64,000 nucleotides of DNA, taken from contig NZ_CANLZM010000002.1 of assembly GCF_947495565.1 (NCBI RefSeq), forward strand, positions 457,978-521,977, read 5' to 3'. The position numbers and the translations under genes were made by a program. Within the stretch, counting starts at the first letter, position 1; every line of letters starts with the position of its first letter. This DNA comes from an uncultured Pontibacter sp. (GTDB lineage: Bacteria; Bacteroidota; Bacteroidia; Cytophagales; Hymenobacteraceae). Below the pieces are notes generated by a model. It worked only from the letters and a program-made list of their open reading frames with translations. It was not told where the DNA came from and did no database searches. Positions 50,569 through 58,738 of the stretch are shown here, in pieces.

Positions 50569-51972
50569 TTAGATATGCAAAGCGCGGTTTTCTGTGGCGG
50601 CTAAGCAAGCTTCTTTCATGGCTTCGGCATAGGTTGGGTGCGCATGGCTCATGCGGGCCACATCTTCAGCCGATGCACGGAACTCCATAGCTGTTACAGC
50701 CTCAGCAATCAGGTCAGCGATGCGTGGGCCGATCATGTGCACACCTAGGATCTCGTCTGTTTCCTTATCTGCCAGCACTTTCACGAAACCGTCGGTGTCA
50801 CCGGATGCCTTGGCACGACCCGACGCCTTGAATGGGAACGAACCGGACTTGTAGGCGCGACCCTGCTCCTTCAACTGCTCCTCGGTAAAACCAACACCTG
50901 CCACTTCCGGCCAGGTATAAACTACACCCGGGATCAGGTTATAATTAATATGTGGCTTTTGCCCCACGATATGCTCTGCAACCAAAACACCCTCTTCTTC
51001 GGCTTTGTGTGCCAGCATCGCGCCACGCACCACGTCGCCAATCGCGAAGATGCCCGGCACGTTTGTTTCTAGGTGGTCGTTTACGGCAATCATACCGCGC
51101 TCACCCAGTTGCACACCAGCGTTCTCCAGACCAAGGCCTTCAGTATATGGTTTGCGGCCAACAGATACCAGCACGTAATCGCCTTCAAATGTTACCGTTT
51201 CGCCTTTCGGGTTCTCAGCAGTCACTTTCACTACCTCGCCCTCGTTGGTGGCGCCGGTTACTTTGTGGCTCATGAAGAACTCAAACTTCAGCGTTTTTTT
51301 CAGGATGCGCATCAGCTCTTTGCCTAGCGCCCGGTCCATGGTCGGAATAATAGAATCCATGTACTCAATCACCTGCACTTTAGCACCCAAACGAGCATAT
51401 ACTGAGCCTAACTCCAAACCGATTACCCCACCACCGATGATAATCATGTTTTTCGGAATTTCAGTCAACGACAAAGCCTCTGTAGAAGTGATGATGCGCT
51501 TCTTGTCAAGAGGAAGGAACGGAAGGGTGGTTGGCTTAGAACCGGTCGCGATAATCGTTTTCTTCGTTTCGATCTGTTGCTCCTTGCCTTCTGCGTCGGT
51601 AATCTTAATCGTGTTTTTGTTCACGAAAGAGCCAAGGCCGAAGTATGTGTCGATCTTGTTCTTCTTCATCAGGTAGGTAATGCCGTCGTTGTTAGACTTT
51701 ACTACCTCGCCCTTGCGCTTGATCATCTGCGTCAGGTTTACCTTCAGGTTCTCCAGTTCAATGCCGTGCTCCGAGAAAGCGTGCGCCGCGTTGTGGTAAT
51801 GCTCTGATGAGTCGAGCAGGGCTTTAGACGGAATACATCCTACGTTCAGGCAGGTGCCGCCCAGTACATTATACTTTTCTATGATCGCGGTTTTCAGGCC
51901 AACCTGGGCGCAACGGATTGCCGCCACATACCCGCCAGGGCCAGAACCGATAACTACTACGTCGTATTGCAC
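50569..51972 (-). CDS. lpd: Dihydrolipoyl dehydrogenase
   Basis: E3 flavoenzyme that reoxidises dihydrolipoamide in the 2-oxo acid dehydrogenase complexes. The 467-aa product has the FAD-binding GSGPGGYVAAI, the redox pair GGTCLNVGC (Cys41, Cys46), NAD-binding IIGGGVIGLELGSVYARLG, a second FAD motif IFAIGDVV, and the C-terminal HAHPTYAEAMKEA with the catalytic His. It follows sucA and sucB on the same strand, so it probably serves the 2-oxoglutarate dehydrogenase complex. Confidence 0.96.
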   Translation of the reverse strand: MQYDVVVIGSGPGGYVAAIRCAQVGLKTAIIEKYNVLGGTCLNVGCIPSKALLDSSEHYHNAAHAFSEHGIELENLKVNLTQMIKRKGEVVKSNNDGITYLMKKNKIDTYFGLGSFVNKNTIKITDAEGKEQQIETKKTIIATGSKPTTLPFLPLDKKRIITSTEALSLTEIPKNMIIIGGGVIGLELGSVYARLGAKVQVIEYMDSIIPTMDRALGKELMRILKKTLKFEFFMSHKVTGATNEGEVVKVTAENPKGETVTFEGDYVLVSVGRKPYTEGLGLENAGVQLGERGMIAVNDHLETNVPGIFAIGDVVRGAMLAHKAEEEGVLVAEHIVGQKPHINYNLIPGVVYTWPEVAGVGFTEEQLKEQGRAYKSGSFPFKASGRAKASGDTDGFVKVLADKETDEILGVHMIGPRIADLIAEAVTAMEFRASAEDVARMSHAHPTYAEAMKEACLAATENRALHI

Positions 51973-51980
51973 TTTAGTAT

Positions 51981-52012
51981 AGTTAAGAGTTAAAAGTTAT
52001 GAGTTAAGAGTT
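51981..52012. repeat. TTAAGAGTTAAAAGTTATGAG repeat, copy 1
   Basis: A 32-bp copy matching 52369-52400 with two differences. It flanks the broken four-helix-bundle gene on the lpd side. Confidence 0.8.
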
Positions 52013-52360
52013 GTTCTTTTTAGATGTAAGAATGATACTACTTAGCATCTTCTGCAACTCTACGCAATCCTTGTGTATACTTTCGAAGGCTGCGGTTTCT
52101 AATAATTCAACTGCATGGAGTAATTGTAGCCATTAGCTTGTTTCTCGCGCTTCTTTTAAAGCGATATGCAGCTTGTGTATAAAATCCGGTTTAGACTGCG
52201 CGGCAACAGCTTCTTCTGCATTCGCTCCTATAGATGTTCCGCTTCTAACCAGTTGCTTAGCAAGTATAAATTCTTGCTTCTGATCTTTTAGGTACATGTA
52301 CAGCTTTGTAATCCGAATCGCAAACTGAAATGCTTTTTTAGCTACAATGCTATCAGCCAT
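52004..52360 (-). pseudogene. Four-helix-bundle (S23-type) protein, broken by a nonsense codon
   Basis: ATG at 52360. The frame reads MADSIVAKKAFQFAIRITKL... RSGTSIGANAEEAVAAQ...ALKEARETS and then TAA (52133-52135). The same frame continues WLQLLHAVELLETAAFESIHKDC... to a second TAA at 52004-52006. In the sister copy (54063-54425) the matching stretch reads ETNYW, so the TAA replaces the Tyr codon TAC. The family is the four-helix-bundle group known from 23S rRNA intervening sequences and related to DGR Avd proteins. The first 75 residues may still be made. Confidence 0.8.
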
Positions 52361-52368
52361 GCTTTTGT

Positions 52369-52462
52369 AGTTAAGAGTTAAAAGTTATGAGCTAAAAGTT
52401 GGTACGCAGGATGTACAAAAACATCTAAACCACTTATAACTCATAACTTTTAACTCTTAACT
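52369..52462. repeat. Inverted repeat downstream of sucB (TTAAGAGTTAA family)
   Basis: 52369-52391 is the perfect reverse complement of 52440-52462 (23 bp), with a 48-nt loop. The left arm is also a direct repeat of 51981-52003. It could fold into a long stem. Confidence 0.85.
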
Positions 52463-52484
52463 GCGCCTATTACTAGGCGTTCTT

Positions 52485-54008
52485 TTAAACGCCCAGCAAT
52501 AGGCGCATCGGGTCTTCCAGTAGTTCTTTTACGCGAACAAGGAAGCTTACTGACTCGCGACCGTCGATAATGCGGTGATCGTAAGACAGGGCCAGGTACA
52601 TCATCGGGCGAATCTCAACTTGTCCGTTGATGGCAACTGGGCGCTGCACAATGTTGTGCATGCCAAGTATGGCTGACTGCGGCGCATTGATGATTGGCGT
52701 AGACATCATAGAACCGAACACACCACCGTTAGTGATCGTGAAGGTACCACCTGTCATCTCCTCAATGGAAAGCTTGCCATCACGCGCTTTCTTCGCCAAC
52801 CGAATAACCTCTTTCTCGATGCCATCCAGCGACAAGCTTTCTGCGTTGCGTATAACCGGCACAACAAGACCTTTCGGCGAAGAAACAGCAATCGAAACAT
52901 CCACAAAATCATTAAAGATCATGTCATTACCATCAATCTGAGCGTTTACCGCTGGCCATTCTTTCAGGGCAACAGTACAAGCCTTTGTGAAGAACGACAT
53001 GAAGCCTAAGCCTACTTCGTGCACTTCTTTAAACTTGTCTTTATACTTGGCTCGGATGTCCATGATCGGCTTCATGTCAACCTCGTTGAAGGTTGTCAGC
53101 ATGGCCGTTTCGTTCTTCACCTGCACCAGGCGGCGGGCAACTGTTTTGCGCAGCGAGCTCATTTTCTCACGGCGTTGGTTGCGCGCGCCGGCAGCAGCTG
53201 GCGCCTCTGCAGCAGCCTCTTGCTTAGGCGCTGGAGCAGCAGCTGGTTTGGCAGCGGCTTGCTGGGCATTTTGTGCATCCTCTTTGGTGATGCGGCCATC
53301 GCGGCCTGAGCCTTGCACATCGGCAGGGTTAATACCTTTCTCAGAAAGGATTTTGCCTGCAGCCGGTGATGGCGTGCCAGAGGCGTATGTTTGTGCACCT
53401 GACGGTGCGGCAGCTGGCTGAGCAGAAGCTTTATGGTCGGCCTCATCTTGCTTGGCTGCAGCCTGCGCATTTGCTTTTACAGCACCTGCACCTGGCACAA
53501 TGCGGCAAAGCAGGCCACCAATCTCCACTGTATCACCTTCCTGCGCTACAATTTCTAAAGTTCCTGCGGCTTCGGCTGGCAGTTCAAAAGTGGCTTTGTC
53601 AGACTCTAATTCCGCAATCACCTCATCCATCTCTACATGATCGCCGTTGCTTTTTAGCCAGTTTGAAATGGTAACTTCAGAGATAGACTCACCTACAGTT
53701 GGCACTTTCATCTCTACCGCCTCACCTGCACCGTCTGTTGCAGCTGGTGCCGCAGGAGCAGATGCGGCAGCACCGTCCTGGTCAATTTTGCAGATTAGAG
53801 CGCCCACATCAATTGTGTCGCCTTCCTGTGCTACAATGCGTAAAATGCCTGCGGCTTCGGCGGGCAGTTCAAAGGTGGCTTTGTCAGATTCCAGCTCAGC
53901 AATCACCTCATCCATTTCCACACGGTCGCCGTCTTTCTTAAGCCATTGGGCTATGGTTACCTCAGTGATCGACTCACCTACGGCAGGCACTTTAACTTCT
54001 AAGCTCAT
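52485..54008 (-). CDS. sucB: Dihydrolipoyl succinyltransferase (E2o) with two lipoyl domains
   Basis: Core acyltransferase of the 2-oxoglutarate dehydrogenase complex, 507 aa. Two lipoyl domains sit in tandem (about residues 2-77 and 96-172), each with lipoylated Lys in [11 protein letters not shown]; they are very similar to each other. Ala/Pro/Gln-rich linkers flank a peripheral-subunit-binding domain (about 220-255, [26 protein letters not shown]). The catalytic domain has [13 protein letters not shown] with the active His. Most SucB proteins have one lipoyl domain. Confidence 0.95.
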   Translation of the reverse strand: MSLEVKVPAVGESITEVTIAQWLKKDGDRVEMDEVIAELESDKATFELPAEAAGILRIVAQEGDTIDVGALICKIDQDGAAASAPAAPAATDGAGEAVEMKVPTVGESISEVTISNWLKSNGDHVEMDEVIAELESDKATFELPAEAAGTLEIVAQEGDTVEIGGLLCRIVPGAGAVKANAQAAAKQDEADHKASAQPAAAPSGAQTYASGTPSPAAGKILSEKGINPADVQGSGRDGRITKEDAQNAQQAAAKPAAAPAPKQEAAAEAPAAAGARNQRREKMSSLRKTVARRLVQVKNETAMLTTFNEVDMKPIMDIRAKYKDKFKEVHEVGLGFMSFFTKACTVALKEWPAVNAQIDGNDMIFNDFVDVSIAVSSPKGLVVPVIRNAESLSLDGIEKEVIRLAKKARDGKLSIEEMTGGTFTITNGGVFGSMMSTPIINAPQSAILGMHNIVQRPVAINGQVEIRPMMYLALSYDHRIIDGRESVSFLVRVKELLEDPMRLLLGV

Positions 54009-54013
54009 ATTTT

Positions 54014-54050
54014 ATTCAATTAGGAATTACGAATTAATAAGTAAGAATTA
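54014..54050. repeat. GGAATTACGAATTAA-type repeat on the sucB side
   Basis: A run of related AATTA words (CAATTAGGAATTACGAATTA). It is inverted relative to 54430-54458, and the pair flanks the second four-helix-bundle pseudogene. Confidence 0.6.
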
Positions 54051-54062
54051 TTTCTGATCGAA

Positions 54063-54425
54063 TTAAGTATCATTCTGATTTTTAACAGTCTTCAGGATCG
54101 AACCTGAAATCTTTAGCAGCTCTTCACAATCTGCCAGCAACGAAACTGCCTGCTCTGAACTTATAAACTGAGTGTCTCTGAGCAACCGTAACCAATAGTT
54201 AGTTTCTCTGGCTTCTTTATAGACAATTGAGAGTTTTGCAATGAAGTCTTTTTTGCTTTAAGCGCCAGCAGCTTCCTCCGCATTAGCACCTATAGACGTG
54301 CCACTGCGGAGGATTTGCCTTGATATAACTGTATCATTTCTCTCCTGAGATAGGAACTTGTACAAATTAACAATGCGAATAGCGAACGCATAACTTTTTG
54401 TAAGCAATACATTCTCCGCTTTCAC
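54063..54425 (-). pseudogene. Second four-helix-bundle (S23-type) gene, broken by a different nonsense codon
   Basis: GTG at 54425. The frame reads KAENVLLTKSYAFAIRIVNL...RSGTSIGANAEEAAGA, then TAA (54258-54260), then SKKDFIAKLSIVYKEARETNYWLRLLRDTQFIS...KNQNDT and TAA at 54063-54065. The first copy has Gln (CAG) where this one has TAA, so a C-to-T change in a CAA codon explains the break. It keeps the full C-terminal half that the first copy also retains after its own stop. Family: four-helix bundle/S23. Confidence 0.8.
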
Positions 54426-54429
54426 ATTC

Positions 54430-54458
54430 TTAATTTTTAATTCCTAATTCTTAATTCG
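54430..54458. repeat. TTAATTCCTAATTCTTAATTC repeat on the sucA side
   Basis: Inverted counterpart of 54014-54050 (shares AATTAGGAATTA in reverse complement). It overlaps the last codons of sucA. Confidence 0.6.
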
Positions 54459-57210
54459 CCGCAAACGCTCTCTCAATGATATCCTGCTGCTCTTTTACAT
54501 GCACTTTCATGTAACCTGTGGCAGGCGATGCACTGGCTTTGCGGGCCACAACATCTTCTACGCCGTTACGCATGATGCGCAGTACATAAGTCCAGGCCCC
54601 CATGTTCTCCGGCTCTTCCTGTACCCAGTATACTTTGGCGTTCTTATACTTCTTCAGTTCTGCCTCCAGCTGTACTTTCGGGAACGGCGCCAGCTGCTCC
54701 ATACGAATGATGGCTACGTCTTTGCGCTTGTTCTTCTGCTGCTCCTCCAACAGGTCAAAGTATACTTTACCTGAGCAAAGCAGCACCTTCTTCACCGATT
54801 TTGCCGACGCATAATTATCGCCAAGCACTTCTTTGAAGCTACCCGATGTAAAATCCTCTACAGGAGAAACCACAGCCGGGTGGCGCAGCAGCGATTTTGG
54901 CGACATGTTAACAGCAGGCTTACGGAACGGCAAGGCCAACTGGCGACGCATAAAATGGAACAGGTTGGCTGGCGTAGTGACGTTTGTCACGAATATGTTG
55001 TTCTCTGCCGCTAACTGCAGGAATCGTTCAGGGCGGGCATTGGAGTGCTCTGGCCCCTGGCCTTCGTAACCGTGCGGCAACAGCATCACCAAACCGTTCA
55101 TGCGCTGCCACTTAGATTCTGTGGAAGAGATAAACTGATCAATCATTACTTGTGCTCCGTTGCCGAAGTCACCGAACTGCGCCTCCCAAATTACCAAGGC
55201 ATTCGGGTTAGCCATCGCGTAGCCAAACTCAAACCCCAGCACGCCATACTCTGAGAGCAGGGAGTTATAGATTTCGAATGAACCCTGCTCCTCGCTCATG
55301 TGGTTCAGGCTGTTATACGGAGCGCTTGTTACGGCATCGTGTAATACGGCGTGGCGGTGCGAGAATGTACCGCGCTGCACATCCTGTCCTGAGAAACGAA
55401 CTACCCTGCCGTCCAACAATACAGAGCCATAGGCCAGCAATTCGGCTGCAGCCCAGTTTAGCTGCTTGCTCTCAAAGAACATTTCCTTACGCTCTTTAAT
55501 CAGCTTCTCGATCTGCTTCAGAGGCTTAAAGCCCTGCGGCAATACAGTTAACGCTTTGCCAACTGCCTCTACTGCTTCTGCAGAAATACCTGTCTCCGGC
55601 GACTGGTTGAAATCTTCCGGCTTGGAGCGGCGCAGAGACTGCCACTCTTTCTCCATCTGCTGGTAGTTATATGGCAACGGCTTTTGCTTTACCATATCCA
55701 GGCGGTCCTGAAGCATCTGACGGAATTCTTTGTCCATGCTCTTGGCCAGGTCAGCATCTACCTCCCCACGGGTAATCAACTGCTTGTTATATACCTCGCG
55801 CGGGTTAGCGTGCTTCGAGATCATATTGTACAGCTGCGGCTGCGTGAACTTCGGCTCATCAGACTCGTTATGTCCGTGGCGGCGGTAGCATACCATATCA
55901 ATAAAGATATCGTTGTTTACCTTCTGGCGATACTCCATAGCCATACGCATGGCAAACACCACTGCCTCCGGATCATCTCCGTTCACGTGCAGCACCGGTG
56001 CATCTATAACTTTGGCAACGTCTGTGCTGTAGATAGAAGAACGGGCGTCTTCAAAATCAGTCGTAAAGCCAACCTGGTTGTTGATTACGAAGTGGATGGT
56101 GCCGCCAGTATTATAGCCTTCTAAGTTTGCCATTTGCGTCACCTCGTATACAATGCCTTGTCCTGCTACGGCCGCGTCTCCATGTATAAGTATAGGCAGC
56201 ACCTTGTCGGCGTCTTTGCTATACATGCAGTCAATCTTAGCGCGCACAAAACCTTCTACTACCGGATTCACCGCTTCCAGGTGCGATGGGTTTGGAGCAA
56301 GCTTCAGGTTTACTTTTTTGCCGGATGGCGTAACTACCTCAGAGGAGTAACCCATGTGGTATTTTACGTCACCATCGCCCATGGTTAAATCCGGAACGGC
56401 TGTGCCTTCAAACTCAGAGAAGATCTGCTCATAGGTTTTGCCCATGATGTTGGCAAGCACGTTCAGTCTGCCGCGGTGCGCCATACCTATTACTACTTCC
56501 TCAACACCTAGTTCAGAGCCTTTATCAATAATAGCATCAAGGGCAGGAATAGTTGTTTCGCCACCCTCCAGTGAGAAGCGCTTCTGGCCCAAAAACTTTG
56601 TGTGCAGGAAGTTCTCAAATACCACTGCCTCGTTTAATTTGGACAGGATGCGCTTTTTATATTCTATCCCAGGATTAAAGTTCAGGGAGTCTTTCTCCAC
56701 CTTCTGCTTGAACCACTCCAGCACCTCCGGATCGCGGATGTACATGTATTCAAAGCCGATAGAGCCTTCGTAGATTTTCTTCAGCGCCGCCTCAATGTCG
56801 CGCAGTGTAGCCGGCCCGATTCCAATAATTTCACCAACTTGGAAAACAGTATCCAGATCCGCCTGTGTTAAGCCAAAGTCTGACAAGTCTAGCCTTGCCT
56901 TACGGTCTTTGCGTGGGCGAACAGGGTTGGTTTTGGAGCGTAAGTGGCCGCGTGTGCGGTAAGCGTGGATCAGGTTACGAACGGCAACCTCTTTCTCAGA
57001 CTCACCGGCAGCCACAGCGCCTTTTGCGGAGGCCGGAGTTGTGCCTTCGGCCACCTCATGGCCGTTTTCGGCATAAGCCGTAGCAAACTCGAAACCTTCA
57101 AAAAACTTGCGCCACCCGGCATCTACTGACTCCGGGTCCTGCTGATAAGTTTTGTATAGCTCATCAATATAATCGCCGTGCGCATTAGCGATGTATGTAT
57201 ATTTATCCAT
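54451..57210 (-). CDS. sucA: 2-oxoglutarate dehydrogenase E1 component
   Basis: ThDP-dependent decarboxylase that starts the 2-oxoglutarate dehydrogenase reaction. The 919-aa product has the N-terminal YIANAHGDYIDELYKTYQQDPESVDAGWRKFFEGFE that binds E2, the E1o segments GMAHRGRLNVL and HGDAAVAGQGIVYE (ThDP region), CYRRHGHNESDEP, and the pyrimidine-domain QDVQRGTFSHRHAVL and LPHGYEGQGPEHSNARPERFLQL. It is transcribed first, followed by sucB and lpd, with broken four-helix genes in the gaps. Confidence 0.97.
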   Translation of the reverse strand: MDKYTYIANAHGDYIDELYKTYQQDPESVDAGWRKFFEGFEFATAYAENGHEVAEGTTPASAKGAVAAGESEKEVAVRNLIHAYRTRGHLRSKTNPVRPRKDRKARLDLSDFGLTQADLDTVFQVGEIIGIGPATLRDIEAALKKIYEGSIGFEYMYIRDPEVLEWFKQKVEKDSLNFNPGIEYKKRILSKLNEAVVFENFLHTKFLGQKRFSLEGGETTIPALDAIIDKGSELGVEEVVIGMAHRGRLNVLANIMGKTYEQIFSEFEGTAVPDLTMGDGDVKYHMGYSSEVVTPSGKKVNLKLAPNPSHLEAVNPVVEGFVRAKIDCMYSKDADKVLPILIHGDAAVAGQGIVYEVTQMANLEGYNTGGTIHFVINNQVGFTTDFEDARSSIYSTDVAKVIDAPVLHVNGDDPEAVVFAMRMAMEYRQKVNNDIFIDMVCYRRHGHNESDEPKFTQPQLYNMISKHANPREVYNKQLITRGEVDADLAKSMDKEFRQMLQDRLDMVKQKPLPYNYQQMEKEWQSLRRSKPEDFNQSPETGISAEAVEAVGKALTVLPQGFKPLKQIEKLIKERKEMFFESKQLNWAAAELLAYGSVLLDGRVVRFSGQDVQRGTFSHRHAVLHDAVTSAPYNSLNHMSEEQGSFEIYNSLLSEYGVLGFEFGYAMANPNALVIWEAQFGDFGNGAQVMIDQFISSTESKWQRMNGLVMLLPHGYEGQGPEHSNARPERFLQLAAENNIFVTNVTTPANLFHFMRRQLALPFRKPAVNMSPKSLLRHPAVVSPVEDFTSGSFKEVLGDNYASAKSVKKVLLCSGKVYFDLLEEQQKNKRKDVAIIRMEQLAPFPKVQLEAELKKYKNAKVYWVQEEPENMGAWTYVLRIMRNGVEDVVARKASASPATGYMKVHVKEQQDIIERAFAAN

Positions 57211-57236
57211 AGTATAAACTACTGCATGTGTAAAGG

Positions 57237-57266
57237 CAAAGATAGAGGTATTATTGAAAAATCAAA
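57237..57266 (-). promoter_or_regulatory. Promoter of sucA
   Basis: On the minus strand TTTG (57263-57266), an 18-bp gap, then TATCTTTG (57237-57244). The expected TSS is about 20 nt before the ATG. Confidence 0.6.
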
Positions 57267-57473
57267 TTTCATGTATTCGCATTAGCAAATATGCCTTACA
57301 ATCAATAACAAAACTTCTATTCTCTTACCCAGTTTCATACTTCGTGGTTACCTTAAGTCAGCATTTAACTTCAACATCCAAAGAATTTTAGGAGATAACT
57401 TGAATTAGGAGCATTAATCTACCGCAAGGCTTTCGTAGCACATTGCTTTTTCTGCAGCCATACTTGCCTGATA

Positions 57474-57547
57474 CTTTAAAGCTGTTTTAGAATGTTCAAT
57501 AAGTATAGATTGATCACTCTATCATACTTGCAAAAACTGCTTTAAAG
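57474..57547. repeat. Nested foldback in the sucA upstream gap
   Basis: CTTTAAAGCTGTTTT (57474-57488) matches the reverse complement of 57533-57547 at 14 of 15 positions. Inside it AAGTATAGAT (57501-57510) faces ATCATACTT (57521-57529). It could be a small structured RNA or a repeat remnant. Confidence 0.5.
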
Positions 57548-57645
57548 ATATATTCCCATCAAACAAATCAGAAATAGTTAAAAAACATTAAAGTATAATC
57601 CCAGTTACTTTAAGCGTTTATATTTCCTGTTGCAACAGTAGTATA

Positions 57646-58053
57646 ATGCTCACCTTTATAACAGGTAAAAAAGTTCATGTCACTGCGGCTAAAATCTTAA
57701 CGCTGTTACAGAGCAGCAATGCAGGTATTCCAGACCCTAACCTAGAGGTAATTATGTATAGCTATCTGCTTGAAGAACTGTCGAAGGCAATTGGGGCCAG
57801 GCTCCTGGTGAGCTTCGAGTATGAAAACAAAACTCATATAGTAGAGCCACATCTTTTAGGGCAAGATAAGCAGCATGAATCCTGTTTGGTGGCCTGGCTA
57901 ACTTATAAGGATGGCCAGAAAGACCAAGGCTGGCACTGTTTTCAGCTGAGCAAGATGAAACACGCTAAAATTACGGAGGAAAGGTTCTGCAACAAACGGC
58001 CCGGTTATGACCCTTACGACAACACCATGTCCCGTATCTACTACCGCATCTGA
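57646..58053 (+). CDS. WYL-domain-like small protein
   Basis: A 135-aa soluble protein. From about residue 38 it reads MYSYLLEELSKAIGARLLVSFEYENKTHIVEPHLLGQD...LVAWLTYKDG...WHCFQLSKMKHAKITEERF, then PGYDPYDNTMSRIYY. The order of a strand with F-Y, VEPHLL and a final F-L-S-K-M segment resembles a free-standing WYL ligand-binding domain. The true start may be the internal ATG 57754, as the first 36 residues are less convincing. Function unknown; some WYL proteins regulate defence genes. Confidence 0.65.
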   Translation: MLTFITGKKVHVTAAKILTLLQSSNAGIPDPNLEVIMYSYLLEELSKAIGARLLVSFEYENKTHIVEPHLLGQDKQHESCLVAWLTYKDGQKDQGWHCFQLSKMKHAKITEERFCNKRPGYDPYDNTMSRIYYRI

Positions 58054-58162
58054 AAGCAGACTGATACCCGCGCGCAAGCCTCTCCAGGTTATGAAAATGC
58101 CAATGCATCTATAAAGTATAAGTATAGGCTGGCATCAAACTATGCTTGATTTATTTGTGTTA

Positions 58163-58170
58163 TACCTTTG
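58163..58170 (+). promoter_or_regulatory. Promoter -7 box of vsr
   Basis: TACCTTTG fits TAnnTTTG. It lies inside the longest possible vsr frame, so translation must start downstream, which favours TTG 58194. Confidence 0.55.
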
Positions 58171-58193
58171 CAAAAAGTACAGCCGTAGTAGCA

Positions 58194-58664
58194 TTGACGA
58201 AGAGAAGAACATATAAAAGGCCGCAACAACCCCTTACAGCCCTAGAAAAAATAAGCCGCTATATGCGGGCTAACAAAGCGAAGAACACACAGCCCGAGCT
58301 GAAACTGCGAAGGGCACTGTGGCAATCCGGCCTGCGCGGCTATCGGGTGCACTGGCCTAAAGCCCCTGGCAAGCCAGACATCTGCTACCCCTCCCGCCGC
58401 CTAGCTGTGTTTGTGCATGGCTGCTTCTGGCACCGCTGCCCCTACTGCAAACCTAGCTTGCCCAAAACCAATACAGCTTTCTGGAGCAACAAGTTTGCAA
58501 ACAATCTATCACGTGATGCAAAGTATGGCGTGATGTACCGCGAAGCTGGCTGGCAGCGTTTGGTAGTGTGGGAGTGCCAACTAAAGCACCGCCAGGAAAG
58601 TATAGTTGCCGTAATACAGGCTTTGCACAGCGGCGTGCCTGAGAGCTGGCAAATAGCGGCATAA
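58194..58664 (+). CDS. vsr: Very short patch repair (Vsr) endonuclease
   Basis: Nicks DNA at T:G mismatches formed by deamination of 5-methylcytosine. Family features: RYMRANKAKNTQPELKLRRALWQSGLRGYRVH, then PGKPDICYPSRRLAVFVHGCFWHRC with the catalytic Asp and the His/Cys of the zinc and active site, and the WSNKFANNLSRDAKYGVMYREAGWQRLVVWEC end. I start at TTG 58194 because a promoter box lies upstream within the longer frame; the next ATG (58263) would cut into the domain. No cytosine methylase is encoded nearby, so it is a solitary vsr here. Confidence 0.88.
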   Translation: MTKRRTYKRPQQPLTALEKISRYMRANKAKNTQPELKLRRALWQSGLRGYRVHWPKAPGKPDICYPSRRLAVFVHGCFWHRCPYCKPSLPKTNTAFWSNKFANNLSRDAKYGVMYREAGWQRLVVWECQLKHRQESIVAVIQALHSGVPESWQIAA

Positions 58665-58738
58665 TAAGTATAAAGTGCTGATTTATAAAGTGTGGAATTT
58701 TCGTTATCTTGAGGAGACACTAAGTATACTTTATATCT

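Larger units (their letters stand above)
57211..57645. other. Gap between sucA and the 57646 gene
   Basis: About 435 bp of AT-rich DNA. It holds the sucA promoter, several AAGTATA-type motifs and a foldback at 57474-57547. No ORF of note. Confidence 0.65.

Noticed and set aside
53366..53941. Open frames of 60-100 aa on the + strand across sucB
   Set aside because: They mirror the Ala/Pro-rich linkers and duplicated lipoyl domains of sucB on the opposite strand.
52133..54260. Stop-codon recoding in the two four-helix-bundle genes
   Set aside because: Many genes in the window end normally with TAA, and the two stops are at different positions, so independent nonsense mutations are simpler.
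58146..58193. Upstream extension of Vsr from 58146
   Set aside because: A TAnnTTTG promoter box (58163-58170) lies inside this stretch, so it is probably not translated.
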